Shown: piece by piece, positions 51,701-63,607 of the stretch
How positions within the stretch are numbered: the first letter of the stretch is position 1
How the letters are laid out: each line of letters starts with the position of its first letter
Origin: Macrocystis pyrifera
Taxonomy: Eukaryota > Sar > Phaeophyceae > Laminariales > Laminariaceae
DNA: 64,000 nt
Assembly (NCBI GenBank): GCA_031763025.1
Contig: JASSKH010000026.1
Coordinates: 3,005,268 to 3,069,267 of the forward strand
Direction of reading: 5' to 3'
Notes under the pieces: model-generated
Told to the model about the DNA's origin: nothing
Database searches by the model: none
Seen by the model: the letters and a program-made list of their open reading frames with translations, nothing else
Position numbers and translations under genes: made by a program

Positions 51701-52542
51701 TATAGAGCTTGCAAATATGAGTTTCGGGACGAAATCCTCGATCTCACAGCAGTTAGTTATTGAGTTGGAAAAAGAAAAAAAAACGTTTTCGAATATACAC
51801 ATCTGTCTGTAGAAGGTGGGAAGTGGCGCAGGTATGTTCCGGCCATCGACACTCACTCGTACGGAGGTTGTCGATCGTTCGGGATTTTCGTTTCAAGCAA
51901 CACATTCGGAATTCTGCGCAGGGAGCTAATGCCAGAGGTCACTTGTGACTAGAGAAGACGGCTGTTGTTATCCTCGTCGTATATAAAAACACTGACGCAC
52001 AACGGTCGGGAGAGAGAAAAATAACAAGTAAAATTGAAAAAAACAAACAAAAGAGCGAAAGGAGAGAGGGAGCTCGAAGCAAAAAAAAGTAAGCGAGATT
52101 ATTTTCGGTTCCAAGATGTGGTGTTCCTTCACTTTGTTATCTTCTTCTCCTTTGTGCCCCATAACGTGTTCCACCCTACTAGGTTTGCCAAATGCCTCTC
52201 TATATATTGTAACTCCAGTTTATGCTCTACGCTGTGTCTCAGGTAGTGTTCCACCACTACTCCGTACTGTGTGGGGGTGTTTACACGTACGTGTGTCCCA
52301 CTTTTGTGTTCCACTTTTTTTTTTGTGTGTTCGACTCTCGTGTTCCACTGTGTTTTTAGGCGTTGCACTTCGTGTTTGGCGTTCCACAACCACAATTCCA
52401 CATGGTGTTCCATTTCATGTCCCACTTTGCATTCAACTTTGCGTTCCACGCTGCGTTCCACTTTGTGTCCCACTCTATTACGTCTGCACTCTACTAAGTT
52501 CCATATCGCGTTCCATTTCGTTTCGCGCTCCTCTTTGCTAAC
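48721..52542. other. intergenic, repeats only
   Basis: Contains the dispersed repeat at 48855-49120, two S2 3' ends in reverse (about 49778-49820 and 49856-49955), a TA microsatellite (51117-51136) and a GGGTC fold-back (51240-51390). A minus-strand segment at about 51563-51632 (VDGPSGVILSYGTK) has high third-position GC and may be an exon, but no family was recognised. Confidence 0.4.
50678..50692. promoter_or_regulatory. CACGTG/TGACGTCA palindrome cluster
   Basis: CACGTG (50678-50683) and the perfect palindrome TGACGTCA (50685-50692) lie one base apart, with ACGTGG shortly after. Such sites bind bZIP and bHLH factors in eukaryotes. No gene is anchored nearby, so a function is only possible. 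Confidence 0.3.
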
Positions 52543-52548
52543 TTAATA

Positions 52549-52590
52549 CTTTATGGTCATCCATGATATGAGTACCCCCCCCCCCCCGGG
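52549..52590 (+). mobile_element. S2 3'-end remnant
   Basis: TTATGGTCATCCATGATATG then AGTAC and poly(C), the last ~30 bases of S2. Confidence 0.55.
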
Positions 52591-52599
52591 AGTACCCCA

Positions 52600-52809
52600 C
52601 CCCCTCCTTCCGTCCCCCGAGCGATTCGTCTCGTCCGTCGTCTTTATAACCGCAGCGACACCCATACCGCCCTCGCTCATCAATCTACCGGAACCAACCG
52701 CCCGACCGTTGACGGCACCACCAACAACTGTTAACAGGAGGACGACGATGGCGGCAGCTAACACAGCTCCTCTCGGGGGTCGGAATCCAACAGAAAATAT
52801 CGCAGCCAC
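52600..52809 (-). CDS. candidate first exon with signal-anchor-like N-terminus
   Basis: MAAIFSVGFRPPRG is followed by AVLAAAIVVLLLTVVGGA, a good hydrophobic segment, and then a polar stretch. This would fit a secreted or membrane protein. A possible donor is GG|GTACTC. No family, no confirmed downstream exon; it may be chance. Confidence 0.25.
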
Positions 52810-52864
52810 GCATCGTCCGTCTACTTATCACTAATATTGCAGTGAGGTGGATGTCGAACGATAA

Positions 52865-52955
52865 TGGAGTCCGATACAACAATCGAGTTGGGTACGATAG
52901 TCGAGGTGGGTACGACAATCGAGTTGGGTACGATAGTCGAAATTGATACGATATC
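52865..52955. repeat. short tandem repeat GAGTTGGGTACGATAGTC
   Basis: Four to five units of about 24 bases alternating GATAGTCGA and GACAATCGA. Confidence 0.7.
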
Positions 52956-54660
52956 GATAAACCAAAAAATCAAAACGAGTACGATTTCGACATCATCATT
53001 CCGTCCAGACCATATTCGTCAGTTATCAGCACAAAAACATACCGGATTAATGGGTGGAGGATGCCAGGGGATGGCGGGGGAAAATCGTTCGATATACTCG
53101 AAAGTTCGATTCGATACATCCAAGCTTTCGACACCATATCCAACACTACCACCATCCGTACATACATCGCTCCGTGGTCGTGACTGCCTGATCGGCCAAC
53201 TTCTCAACCCTACCCTCTCCAGGCTTGCTGCGCTGCAACAACTATTTTTAGTATCCAGCTCTAAAAGATATCGGCCGGGGCTAGGACAGGCGAGGAGGCG
53301 TGGGGCGGAGTCGGGAGGAGTGGGGAGGGGAGGGGAGGGGTGGGGGGGGTCCCTCTCTATTTATTTCCCCCCTGTCGCGTCCAGTCTGAGAGAGTGCCTA
53401 CGCGATCAGACGGCCGCTTTCGAAGGGGGCTCAATCGCCTTCTCTACCCTTCGTACTGTTTGTGCTGCCGCTCCCTGTCGAGCTACTGCTGCTGCTGCCG
53501 CCGCCGCCGCTTCCCTACTCTCTAACGAAGCGAATAATCAAAACGCAAAAGCAGGCGTTGTCCACATCGTCGTCTAGTCTTCCCACGAACGCCCGTATCG
53601 CTCATACAAAAAAATGACGGGAGCCGAGCGAGACGCGGCGGAACACTCGACATGCTCCACAAGTCATGATACACCCAGACGAACACTGACAAGAAAAATA
53701 ATGGAGAGAAAACGGGCTTCATGTTATATATTTTCGTGTAGGTGATGATGGGTGACACCACTACCACCACCACCCCTCCCCCACCATACACCGCCTCAAC
53801 CCCCCCGCCAGAAACAGGCAGTCACACTCGACCCCTCTTCCGGTTATACCACAGCCGCAACATCGCACAACCAACTTCCGATGCTGACCCGGTCAGTTCA
53901 ACCGACAGAGGCCCGGTTTTCCTGCTGTCTCCACGCAAAAAAAACAAAACAAAGCCCGTGCCAATCAATACGAAGACGCCCCACTCTCGAAAAGCGGTGG
54001 TGGCGGAATATTCGGATCGGACCCAGAGACATGGGAGACGAGTACCGTTTTGGCGTGCATGCCGCCCGTCAGTAGGAGCGAGCGACAATTATCACCATCC
54101 CCTCCCCCCCCCTCCCTCCCCACCGCTCCTGTTTGTGCGCCCCTGCCCCGCCTACAAGGGCGCAGAAATGATGTGCAGGAACAAGGGAAGAAAAACGAAA
54201 CAACAAAATCCAAAACTTAAAAAAGAAAAAAAACTACGGAACGCATTTCTACTGCTTCACAAAAAAAGTCACAGACGGCGACCTGTTTCGTTCAGGCAGG
54301 GGACAAAAACGAGTGAAAAAATAAGATGAAAACGAAAATGCGCTCCGGTGACGGAAAAAAAAATACAGACAAAACGACAGCACGCACACTGCCCTGGGTA
54401 AAAAAAAAATACAGAAAAATGAACAAAAACATGCCGAACAAAAAAGCAGGACAAAAAAAAAAAGTATTGATAAGCAACAACGAAAAAAAAAAAGCTAAAA
54501 CGCAAAAACACGACGAAAAAAAAAACAAATTGCTACACTTGCACCTCCCTCCCTGTATTTAATCACGTCCGTCAGTCCCCCTGACTACTGTGCTTATCTC
54601 TCTCCCAATCCTCTCTTCCCCAACGAAAAAAAAAAAAAAACCGTACCGCACTTAAGACAC
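52956..54660. other. non-coding stretch
   Basis: No gene supported. A-rich segments at 54180-54640 give Lys-rich frames without support. It is the 3' flank of the gene that ends at 54661. Confidence 0.5.
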
Positions 54661-55588
54661 CTATGGCGTGTTCCAAAAGGAATCGAGAGTGCCCCCCACT
54701 TTCTTACCAGTGGGCTTTACGGGCGACGCTGTCGCCGCCGCCGCAGGCGTCTTTCTAGCGGCGTCCGTGGGAGAAGCAACCGCGCCTTTCTCACTCTCTC
54801 CTGCCCCGTCCCTCTTCCCGCCCCCACCGCTACCACTACCACTACCACTACCACTCCCTATCCCCGCCCCTACCCCTGCTTCCGCTGCCGCCGCTGCTGA
54901 CCCCGACGGTGCAGCTACTGTTGATGCTGCTTCTGCCTCTGTCGTTATTGCTGCTGGCGCTGCTGCTGTGGGAGCTGTTGCTGAGGTTGCGGCTGACGCT
55001 GCTGCGGGCGCTGCTGCTGCAGGCGTTGCAGCTGCCGGTGACTCTGCGACTGGCGCTGCTGCTGGTACCGCCGCGGCAGGAGGAAAAGCATCCTTCGAAC
55101 CCTTAACCGCCTGTCCTGCCCCTGCTGGGCCAGCCTTGGCGCCTTTGCCATCAACGCCAGCGCCGGGAGAGAGGGTAGGTGTCACGGGCGAGCTCGCCGC
55201 TGCCGTCAACACCGCCGACGCGGCTGCAGGGGCAGTACCAGCAGCACCAGTAGGGGCAGCAGCAGCTGCAGGGGCAGTCCCAGTAGCACCAGTAGGGGGC
55301 AGCAGCAGCTGCAGGGGCAGTACCAGCAGCACCAGTAGGGGCAGCAGCAGCAGCAGCAGCAGCAGCAGATCTAGCTGTAGCAGCAGTAGTACCAGCTGTC
55401 GCAGTAGCCCCAGCAGTAGCAGCAGCAGCAGCGGAAGCAGCAGCCGCAACAGCCGCGGTAGAGGCAGTGTCGGCAGCAGCAGCAGCTGCTGCTGCAGCTG
55501 CAGCAACAGCGGCGGTAGAAGCGGTATCGGCAGCAGCAGTAGCGGCCGCAGCAGTCTCGACTGTGTCGGCTTGTGGTGGTGGTGTCGA
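54661..55588 (-). CDS. Gln-rich gene, terminal exon with probable frameshift
   Basis: Starts STPPPQADTVETAA and continues Ala-rich. The frame changes by one base at a GGGGG run (plus strand, near 55295) that reads GGGG in two neighbouring repeat copies. Ends KKVGGTLDSFWNTP. Length is 3n+1. Confidence 0.5.
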
Positions 55589-58500
55589 CTGTTCAGGTTC
55601 GAGATCGACGAAAAAAAGACGCCCATGAGAACGACGACAAAAAAAAAAAACGGAGCGGCAGAAAAAGTACGGGGAGTTGGACGGGTGGAGGGTGGACGGT
55701 CGAGACAGGAGGGGGGCGGCAACCAAGCAACATCTGCGGCGCAACATATCAACCATCCCACCCGAGATAACCCCTCCTACCCCCCCGGCCACGGACACAT
55801 TTCACTGGCCAAACAATGAGTCGATGTGCGTGCGGATAACAACATTGCTTTTTAAAACTCACGCCATCATTCAACCCCCCCCCCCACACACCGGAAAATA
55901 ATTTGACTCAGCGAAGCTGTCATCCATGTGTAGGTCCGCCTCACAAGAGGTTCTTAGTAGGATGCAGCTGTTCACCCTTCTTTCGACTCGCCAAACACCT
56001 CACGGGGCTTCGCGCTTGGTGCACGCAAGGTCTGCCTGGTCCGTGAAAACCCGGCGTGCTCCGTCCAGGCATTGTAGGGGTGCGAGGGTCTATGGTCATA
56101 CGACTACGGCCATGCATGATATCGAGTACCCCCCACACACCCCCCCCCTCAGTCTCGAAAGGGATGCGCGATCAATGGTCATCCTAAGGCAAGCAATGAA
56201 ATAATATGCCTAAGGCAAGCAATGAAATAGTATGCCTAAGGCAAGCAATGAAATAGTATGCCCCCCCCCCCCCCCCCCCCCCCGGCCCAAGCACGACAAC
56301 GCCCACGTATCCTCACCAGCTTAATCTTCTTCGGGGCCAAGGCCAAGGCAGCCTTACAGTCCGCCACCCCCTCCGCTGCCCTCTTCGTCCCTGCCCCTTC
56401 CCCCTCCCCCTCCTCCTCGTCACCATCATCACACAAATCCAGCACCACTACTTCGGGCGCTCGGCGCTTCCCCCCGGCCCCCACCCCCCCGCGCCGCCGC
56501 CGGCGGCGAGCTCGCCGAACCCGCCCCAGGCACAAGCCCAATTGCGGCGGCTGTGGCCGTGGCGGCAGCGGCAGCGGCAGCAGCAGACGGCGACAACTTC
56601 GAGCCTGCCGAGACACAATCACCACCACCTCCCCCCCGACCCTTCCCGCCGACACCGTTCGCATACAACGGGATACCGGCAGCAGAAGCGGCAGCAGCAG
56701 CGGCAGCCGAACCGACGCCGCCACCCCCGACCCCGCCCCCCAGGGTGAGGGAGGCGGGCACGAGCCGCTTGGCCTGGATGAAGGCAGCCGAGTGCAGGGC
56801 CCTGATGCGCTGCTTCGTGGCGGCCGGGGAGAGGGGAGGGTTCATTGCGCATAGCAAGGTCATCGGCTCGGCCGCGGAGCAACCCGGTACTGACGGGATC
56901 GACGCGCTCAAGCCACCGGTCTGCTATCAGATAAAATAACGGCAAAAAGAAAAGGGGTAGGGGGGGGGGGGGGAGTAAGTAAGAAGTTTGTGTATGGGGA
57001 GGGGATGAGGCGAGGGGAGATGGAGGGGGAGGATGGCGAGGTAGAAGTCAGCTGTCAGTTCGACCATAATAATTTTGGTGGGTACTGTGGACGCCAGGGT
57101 TTGGGAAACGTATGGAGAAATGAACTTCACCTATGCCAAATGGAAGATGCATCGGAAAACATACCAAACGATCAGAGGAGCAGGTGCCGATGAAGCAGAG
57201 GGCTGAGGCAGCAGAAATGGGTGCAGTTGCAGACGGGTTTGCTTCGTCGCAAGGCACAAGATTGAAGCCAGCAATAGTTCGCCCTATGTCCTCTCAGCAA
57301 CTTCGGGCGGGATTATCTCAAAATCGCGTCCTTGTCTTCTTTTTCGCTAGTCATCACTGCCATCGTGTTCCAACGTGGTCAACTTTGTCTTCCCCCTCTC
57401 CATCGCTACGGGCATGTGCTGCTCGGTGTTGGGAAGCATCGGCGCCGACGACCGTCTCGCCGTCTCGCCGGCTTGCCGTTTGTTTCTTCCTAATTTCCTC
57501 CCTCCTCTTCGCGTAGCGGCGCCGACTGCCCGTCATGTCGAATTCTTCTCTCTCTGCGAAAACAAACTGATTTTTTTTCAGGAACCCCCCTGTCGTTATC
57601 GCCCCTCATATTAACCCATCGCCAAAAATCCAGTCCGTGGTCAAAGGGCAGGCTCCAATAACTCTGGAGCGGAATAAAACCTCAGGAAATGAACTAAACT
57701 AAAACAAAATAGTACACATCATGACTGAAGCGCATCGTACACCTCAAGGCAAAGAAATAAAACTACTTGAAAGCATGACTCAGAAAAAACGCCGCGCACC
57801 TTGGTGTTTTCCTTCTCGGCCAAGGTCTTAGTTGCTCCGTGCGCCTGGAGCATAGCAAGGGTAGTCTCGCTCAACGCCTTTTGGACCCCGTAGTCGCTGG
57901 CCGAGCCTGGCGATACGGCGCCACAAGCGTGTGGGTGCAATACATCGTCAGGAAACTGTGGATCCAACCCAACGGATAGATCCAACTGACGAATCCAAAT
58001 TATGGATCTAACGGACGGATTCAACAGACCGTTACAGAGAATTGATCCTAGAACTCACTCAAAGGGCTAGAATGTTCCAGACGAAACACCATTGCACTAC
58101 AGACGCGAGGTGTACGATAAGAGAAGACACGAAAAAAAGAGGCAAATGCCATATGGCAGCGCGTGTAACAGACTCCACACGTAAGAGTACGCAACACTCC
58201 CTCAAGAAGCACTCATTTAGAGCCATGCTCCCACTGTTACGCGAGGCAGGGTGTCCTACTGTACGTGTAAAAATGGATATACCTGGTATCATGTTTCGCG
58301 CACAAGCCGAGCCAAACTTCAAAAACGTTACAGGTGACGATCCACCTGTAGATCATCTACAGAGAGATCCTAACCTGCCGTTGTGAGACGATGTGCAGGA
58401 TCTATCTATCTGTGCAGTACAGATCCAACCCAGGAAATATGTCCTATCATATGATGGTAAGATCATGCAGATTGTACTTCTCCCACCCGGCATCATGAGC

Positions 58501-61500
58501 TGTACCGTACAGACCAGGGATCTATCTGCCTTGAAAGACCCAGATCATAAAGCGATAATCGATAATCGGTCGAGGTGTCAAAACATAATCAACTCCCGAT
58601 TTCTTAAGCGCTGTCGTGCACGGACTGCTTCCAAAACGCATCCGTCCCTGGACGCGGAAAAATATATATGGCACCCGCACACGTAAGGACCAGTTGGGTA
58701 CTAACAAGACAACCCGAAGGCTTCTCAATCTCCCAACAACACAATACCATTTCAAAGTCATCACACCGTATATGCAGCTGGCGATGAGGAGATGCGCATC
58801 GTGCACGTCGGGCTTCCACCAGGAGGGAAGAGAGGACGTCTTCAGCTCGCGCGCTCGGGCCAGGCGGCCGGCGAACGATTGGATCTGTAAAAAAAAAAAG
58901 ACACCGCCACACACATTCCACACAACGACAAAAAAAAGAGCGATGAGCTTATATGCTGGCATGTACATACATATTGAAAGAGCGAAGCGGCTTGCTTATC
59001 GTCTCTTTTGACTATATTCGAAAAACAAAACAAACATTCTACTACCGACAATCAATCAAGACATTTCATCCATTGAGCGTCACCCACCCCTACCGCCATT
59101 CATTTAATACTTCGCCTATGATATAGGTAATGAGGCATGATTACCTACGTGTTCTATTCGCGACACTCATATATTTCACGGAGGTGGCCGGCGAACGATT
59201 GTACCTACCAGACACGGCCGCATTCTGTCAAGGGAAACGAGGAACGAGCGATCGACCCGATGTTACGGGATAAAAAAAAACTTCTTCGGGTGATTTTTCA
59301 CAGCCCACCACCAGTACCTGGTACAATATAATAGACCCTCTTTCGAGCTGGGTGGGGCCGGGCCTTTCTTACATTTCCGGACAGAACGGTACCAGGCACA
59401 CTGGTATTGATGGAAGCGTTCGCACCTCGGACAGATCATACAGATCATGATCTATATATCTATCTACAGATAGATCATCTAGTTCCGAACCGGCCGTTGT
59501 CAGAGGGTGTGTAGGATCTGCACAGTACAGATCCAACCAAGAGGACTACATAGCTCCCACCCGGCAATATGAGCCAGATCCCACAGATCATAAAATCCAT
59601 CCCCGAGAGATCTAGATCATCAAGTGGGACTCGATCGTCTGTCCGAGGTATTATGGAAGCGTTCGAGCCCTTCCAAGCACACAATCGCAAAGCATGGGAA
59701 CCGCAAAGCCGCAAAACAAAATTTCGTCCGCCGACCCGGTCTTGATGTGACGCTGACCTGCTTGAGCTCGGTGTACATCAGAAGGCTGGCGCGGAGCCGC
59801 GTAGCCTTCGCTGCCGACTTGAGAAGCGATATCAGGGCATCCTTCTCCTTATCCTGCATTTCACCCGCCACAAGACACAAGTCAGGTCGGGTCGAGTTAA
59901 GCCGAGTCACTCCGGGTCAAGGGTAGAGGTAAGTGAAGGTGGCAACAGTAGAGGGTATGGGAAAATGTAAGGGCGAGGGCAAGGGCAAGGGTAAGGCAAG
60001 GCAAGGCAAGGTAAGGCAAGGCAAAACAATGCAAGACTTCCCCACGGGTTCCCTCGATGTAGCATCTGAGGCATATGTCTCTGAACGTAACGTCATCACC
60101 TTCATAGTTCCCTCCCGCCAAAAGGCCGGCCACTCACCGAGACGCGCATTCCCGTGTTGCAGCTCGTGGGCAGCCTGAGCCCGTAGTTGTCCCCCGCTGC
60201 TATCGCCGCCTTAGAAAGTAGGTAAAGACCAATCGACTCCGCCCCCTTGGCCGAGAGGTCGTTACCGTTCGCCAGCTTGAGCCACTGCAAGTACGTCAAA
60301 AGGTCGCGATAGTAGTAACCGCGCGTCAGTCACGTCGTCAGCTTCCACCGCTCTGTCCGTTAGTACGAGCACCGCTTGGATTGAATACAGACGTAAAAAC
60401 CATTCCAATATTTAGGGACAGATTGGTACAATCACTTTTACTTTCCAGCCCACTCGTAGGAGGTTTTACCCTCGACGATCTTGTGGACACGCCGTGGTCA
60501 CAGGTGTCGTCCCTTCTCCCCCCCGGTACGTGCCTTTATTTTTTGTCGCGCATAGGGTTCAGCATTCCCACCGCTCGTCGATTTTCATCGAATGTAGCCA
60601 ACTCACGCTTTCGCGCTTTCCGCTTATCATTTTTTTTATGCCAAGAAAAAGTCCCTATGAGCATGCACTCTGTGAGACTTGAACCCACGAAATTGATCTT
60701 GACAGGCACGCGGACCACCTATCAAGCCACCGGGGACGCCGGTACTATGGGCGAATCCGAGTTCCTATTTTTCACGCCGTCAAAAAAGAAAATAGGGGGA
60801 ACCCCTTTCCAGATGGCGGAAGCACTTCGATCGTGCGTATTTATACTGCGGGTGTTGCAAGACCTCATGCAGGATACCTGGTATGTATATACCAGGGTAT
60901 ATCCTTCGATGAGGGAAACGCACTCTCGAGCTGTGGAGCTCGGGGCGTGTGGTGTGCAAAAATTTTCAGCGAAAATACTACTCCGGGGTTAAAACGTACC
61001 TGGTACGTGGGCAATTTTACCACGAGAACTACACCGGCATATATACGAAGGAATGCTATTATCACGACGGAAAACAGTGATCACAACCAAACACGGTCAA
61101 CAAAAAAAGAGGAACATGTCACGTTTTACGTCCATCAAGGTTTCTGATAGTCACCTTGGTCCCTCGACCTAATATTAATAGTGTCCTAAAGAAAGCTCTT
61201 CGGGATTATATGATATAAACATAAGTAAACGCGGAAAGGCCGGCCCAAAAAGTTCTCGAATGTCATGTGACGATCGATCATTTGCTATAATATTACCAAG
61301 TGCACGACAGTTTGTGAAAAACAACTCATCGCAATCGTTCAAAAACAACTGCGTACGTTCTGAGCTTCTGACTTGGGGGGGGGGGGGTATAATATTGCGG
61401 ACAGACGGGCGTACACGTTCGGACTTCTTCTCGAGACAGAAACCCTACGAACAAAGGTAGGGGATAGCTACCAGAATATCTCACCGACATCTCCAGCACG

Positions 61501-63576
61501 GGTCGGAGCGGCGACTCTGGCAAGCAGGGCGCGCTCGTCGTCACAGCCCCATGACTCAGGAGCATCGATATCGGCACCCCCAAGTTGTGCACCGCCTGCA
61601 TCAACATAATAACACGAGCGAAACCAACAAAACAAAACAAACAACCCACGAGCACGCGACGTAAAAACCGTTGCGGCAAAGATGGAGAAGGGGTGAGTTG
61701 GGGGTGGGGAGGGGGTGAGGGTACGTTGCAGACAAATGGAAGCCATTCGTTTCTGTGTGGGGGGTAGGGGTGGGGTGGACGAGTGTACTCATGTCATGCA
61801 CGGCCGTAGTCGTGCTACCATAGACCCTCGCATCCCTACATGCTGGGACCGAGCACGTCTGGCATTCACCGACCAGGCAGAGATTGCTTGCACCAAGTGG
61901 GGGGTGGGGGGGAGGGTTGGGCTAGGACGATGGCGAGAAACGAAAAGGAGGGGGGAGTGGGGGGGTGTACTCATCATCATGCATGGCCGTAGTCGTATGA
62001 CCATAGACCCTCGCGTCCCTACAATGCCGGGACGGAGAGGGGGGGGGGGGGGGGGGTGGGGGGGAGAGGGGTCGGACAAAGCGAATAATGTCATACCCCC
62101 CAGTCCTCTCCCCCTCATAGTCCAGGTCTTTAATTCACCATCCTTTACTCTACAGTCGAAGTCGGGGATAAGTTGTGTGGGAAGTGCCGCGATTCTGATG
62201 TATATTCCCAAAAAGAGAAAAATATTTTGTAATACAAAAAAATGTGACTCCCTGTTTCCTTGCCTTGTCTGAGGCGTACGAGTTGCTTCAAAATATCACA
62301 CACAGCATGTAAATATGAGTTCCCACAAATCCTCCATCTCACAGATGCTCATGTTATCTCAACGCTTATAGCAACGCGTACGTACGTTCCTGTTATCAAT
62401 TATGATATGTTTCGACTGAGGTGTCCTTCCACTCCGGTAATGGGAGCCAATCTTGGTACCACCGGCCATACATGATGGCGATGAGTGAACGTGAGAGAAC
62501 AACAACGAACTGTCGATAAAAGACGCGGTACATGAAAACAAAAACAGATGTACGTTATCATACGTACAAGTCATGTATCGCGGGCGGGCGGTGGTGGAGG
62601 GAGGGGGTGGTATCCAGACACCTGTGCATCAAGGCTTGCTCAGAAGACAGTCCGACCGCAAGGCTTCTGAGAGCAAAGCTCGACACCAAAAGTAGCAACA
62701 ACCAACACGAAAAGCAACTCACGTGCCGCAGCATGATCCCGTCCTCGCTCATAGAAGCCGCTTCCGACGTCGCCATGAACATCATCGGCATCGCCACCGC
62801 CGGCCCCTGCCCACTACCTCCATTCCCCAATCCTCGGTGGGCGTTGCTCGCGCCGTTATTCGCCATCGTCGACACCTTGTTGCTCCCGCTGCCAGTGGAC
62901 ACCGCCGCTGCAGCCCCCCCCCCCCCTCCCCTCGTCCCGCTAGAGTCCGGGGACCCGGACCTGGCAAGCGCGGCCTGAAACTTCTGCAGCTTCTCCCGCT
63001 GCCGCGCTCGCTGCAGCTGCAGCTGCTGCTCCTGCACCGCCGCCGCGGCCGCCACCGCCGCGGCCGATCGCCCCCCAACCCCAACCCCCGCCCCGACACC
63101 AGACGGTGAAGAGGGGGACGGGACCGAGGCAGCCGCTCCCGAAAGCGCAGCTGCTGCTGCTGCTGCCCCCACGGCTCCTGCTCTTGAATCGGCACCAGCT
63201 CCAGTCTTAGCCCCCGCGGCCGCCTCCGCCCCCGCCAAAAAAATGCCTGCTAGGCTCTTGATGCGGTCTTCGGGGCGGCCAGTCGCGTTCCCATTAGCGG
63301 CGGCGACATCGATATCGTCGTCATCGTCGACTCTCACGATCATCCCGTTGCCGTCCGGAGAACTCCCCGCCCCCACCCCAAGCTCTACCCCAGGGGATAA
63401 GAAAGGCGACTGCTTCCGCTGCTGCTGCTGTCTGAGGAGGTTCTGCTGGTGCTGAAGCGGGGTGATGCCTAGCGCGGCGGCAGCAGCAGCCGACGCCGCC
63501 GCGGCCATGGCTTTCGTCGCGGGTGATGTAGCGGCAGTGTCGCTTTGTTGAAGCTGCTGGTGGAGCTGGTGTTGAA

Positions 63577-63607
<31 letters not shown>

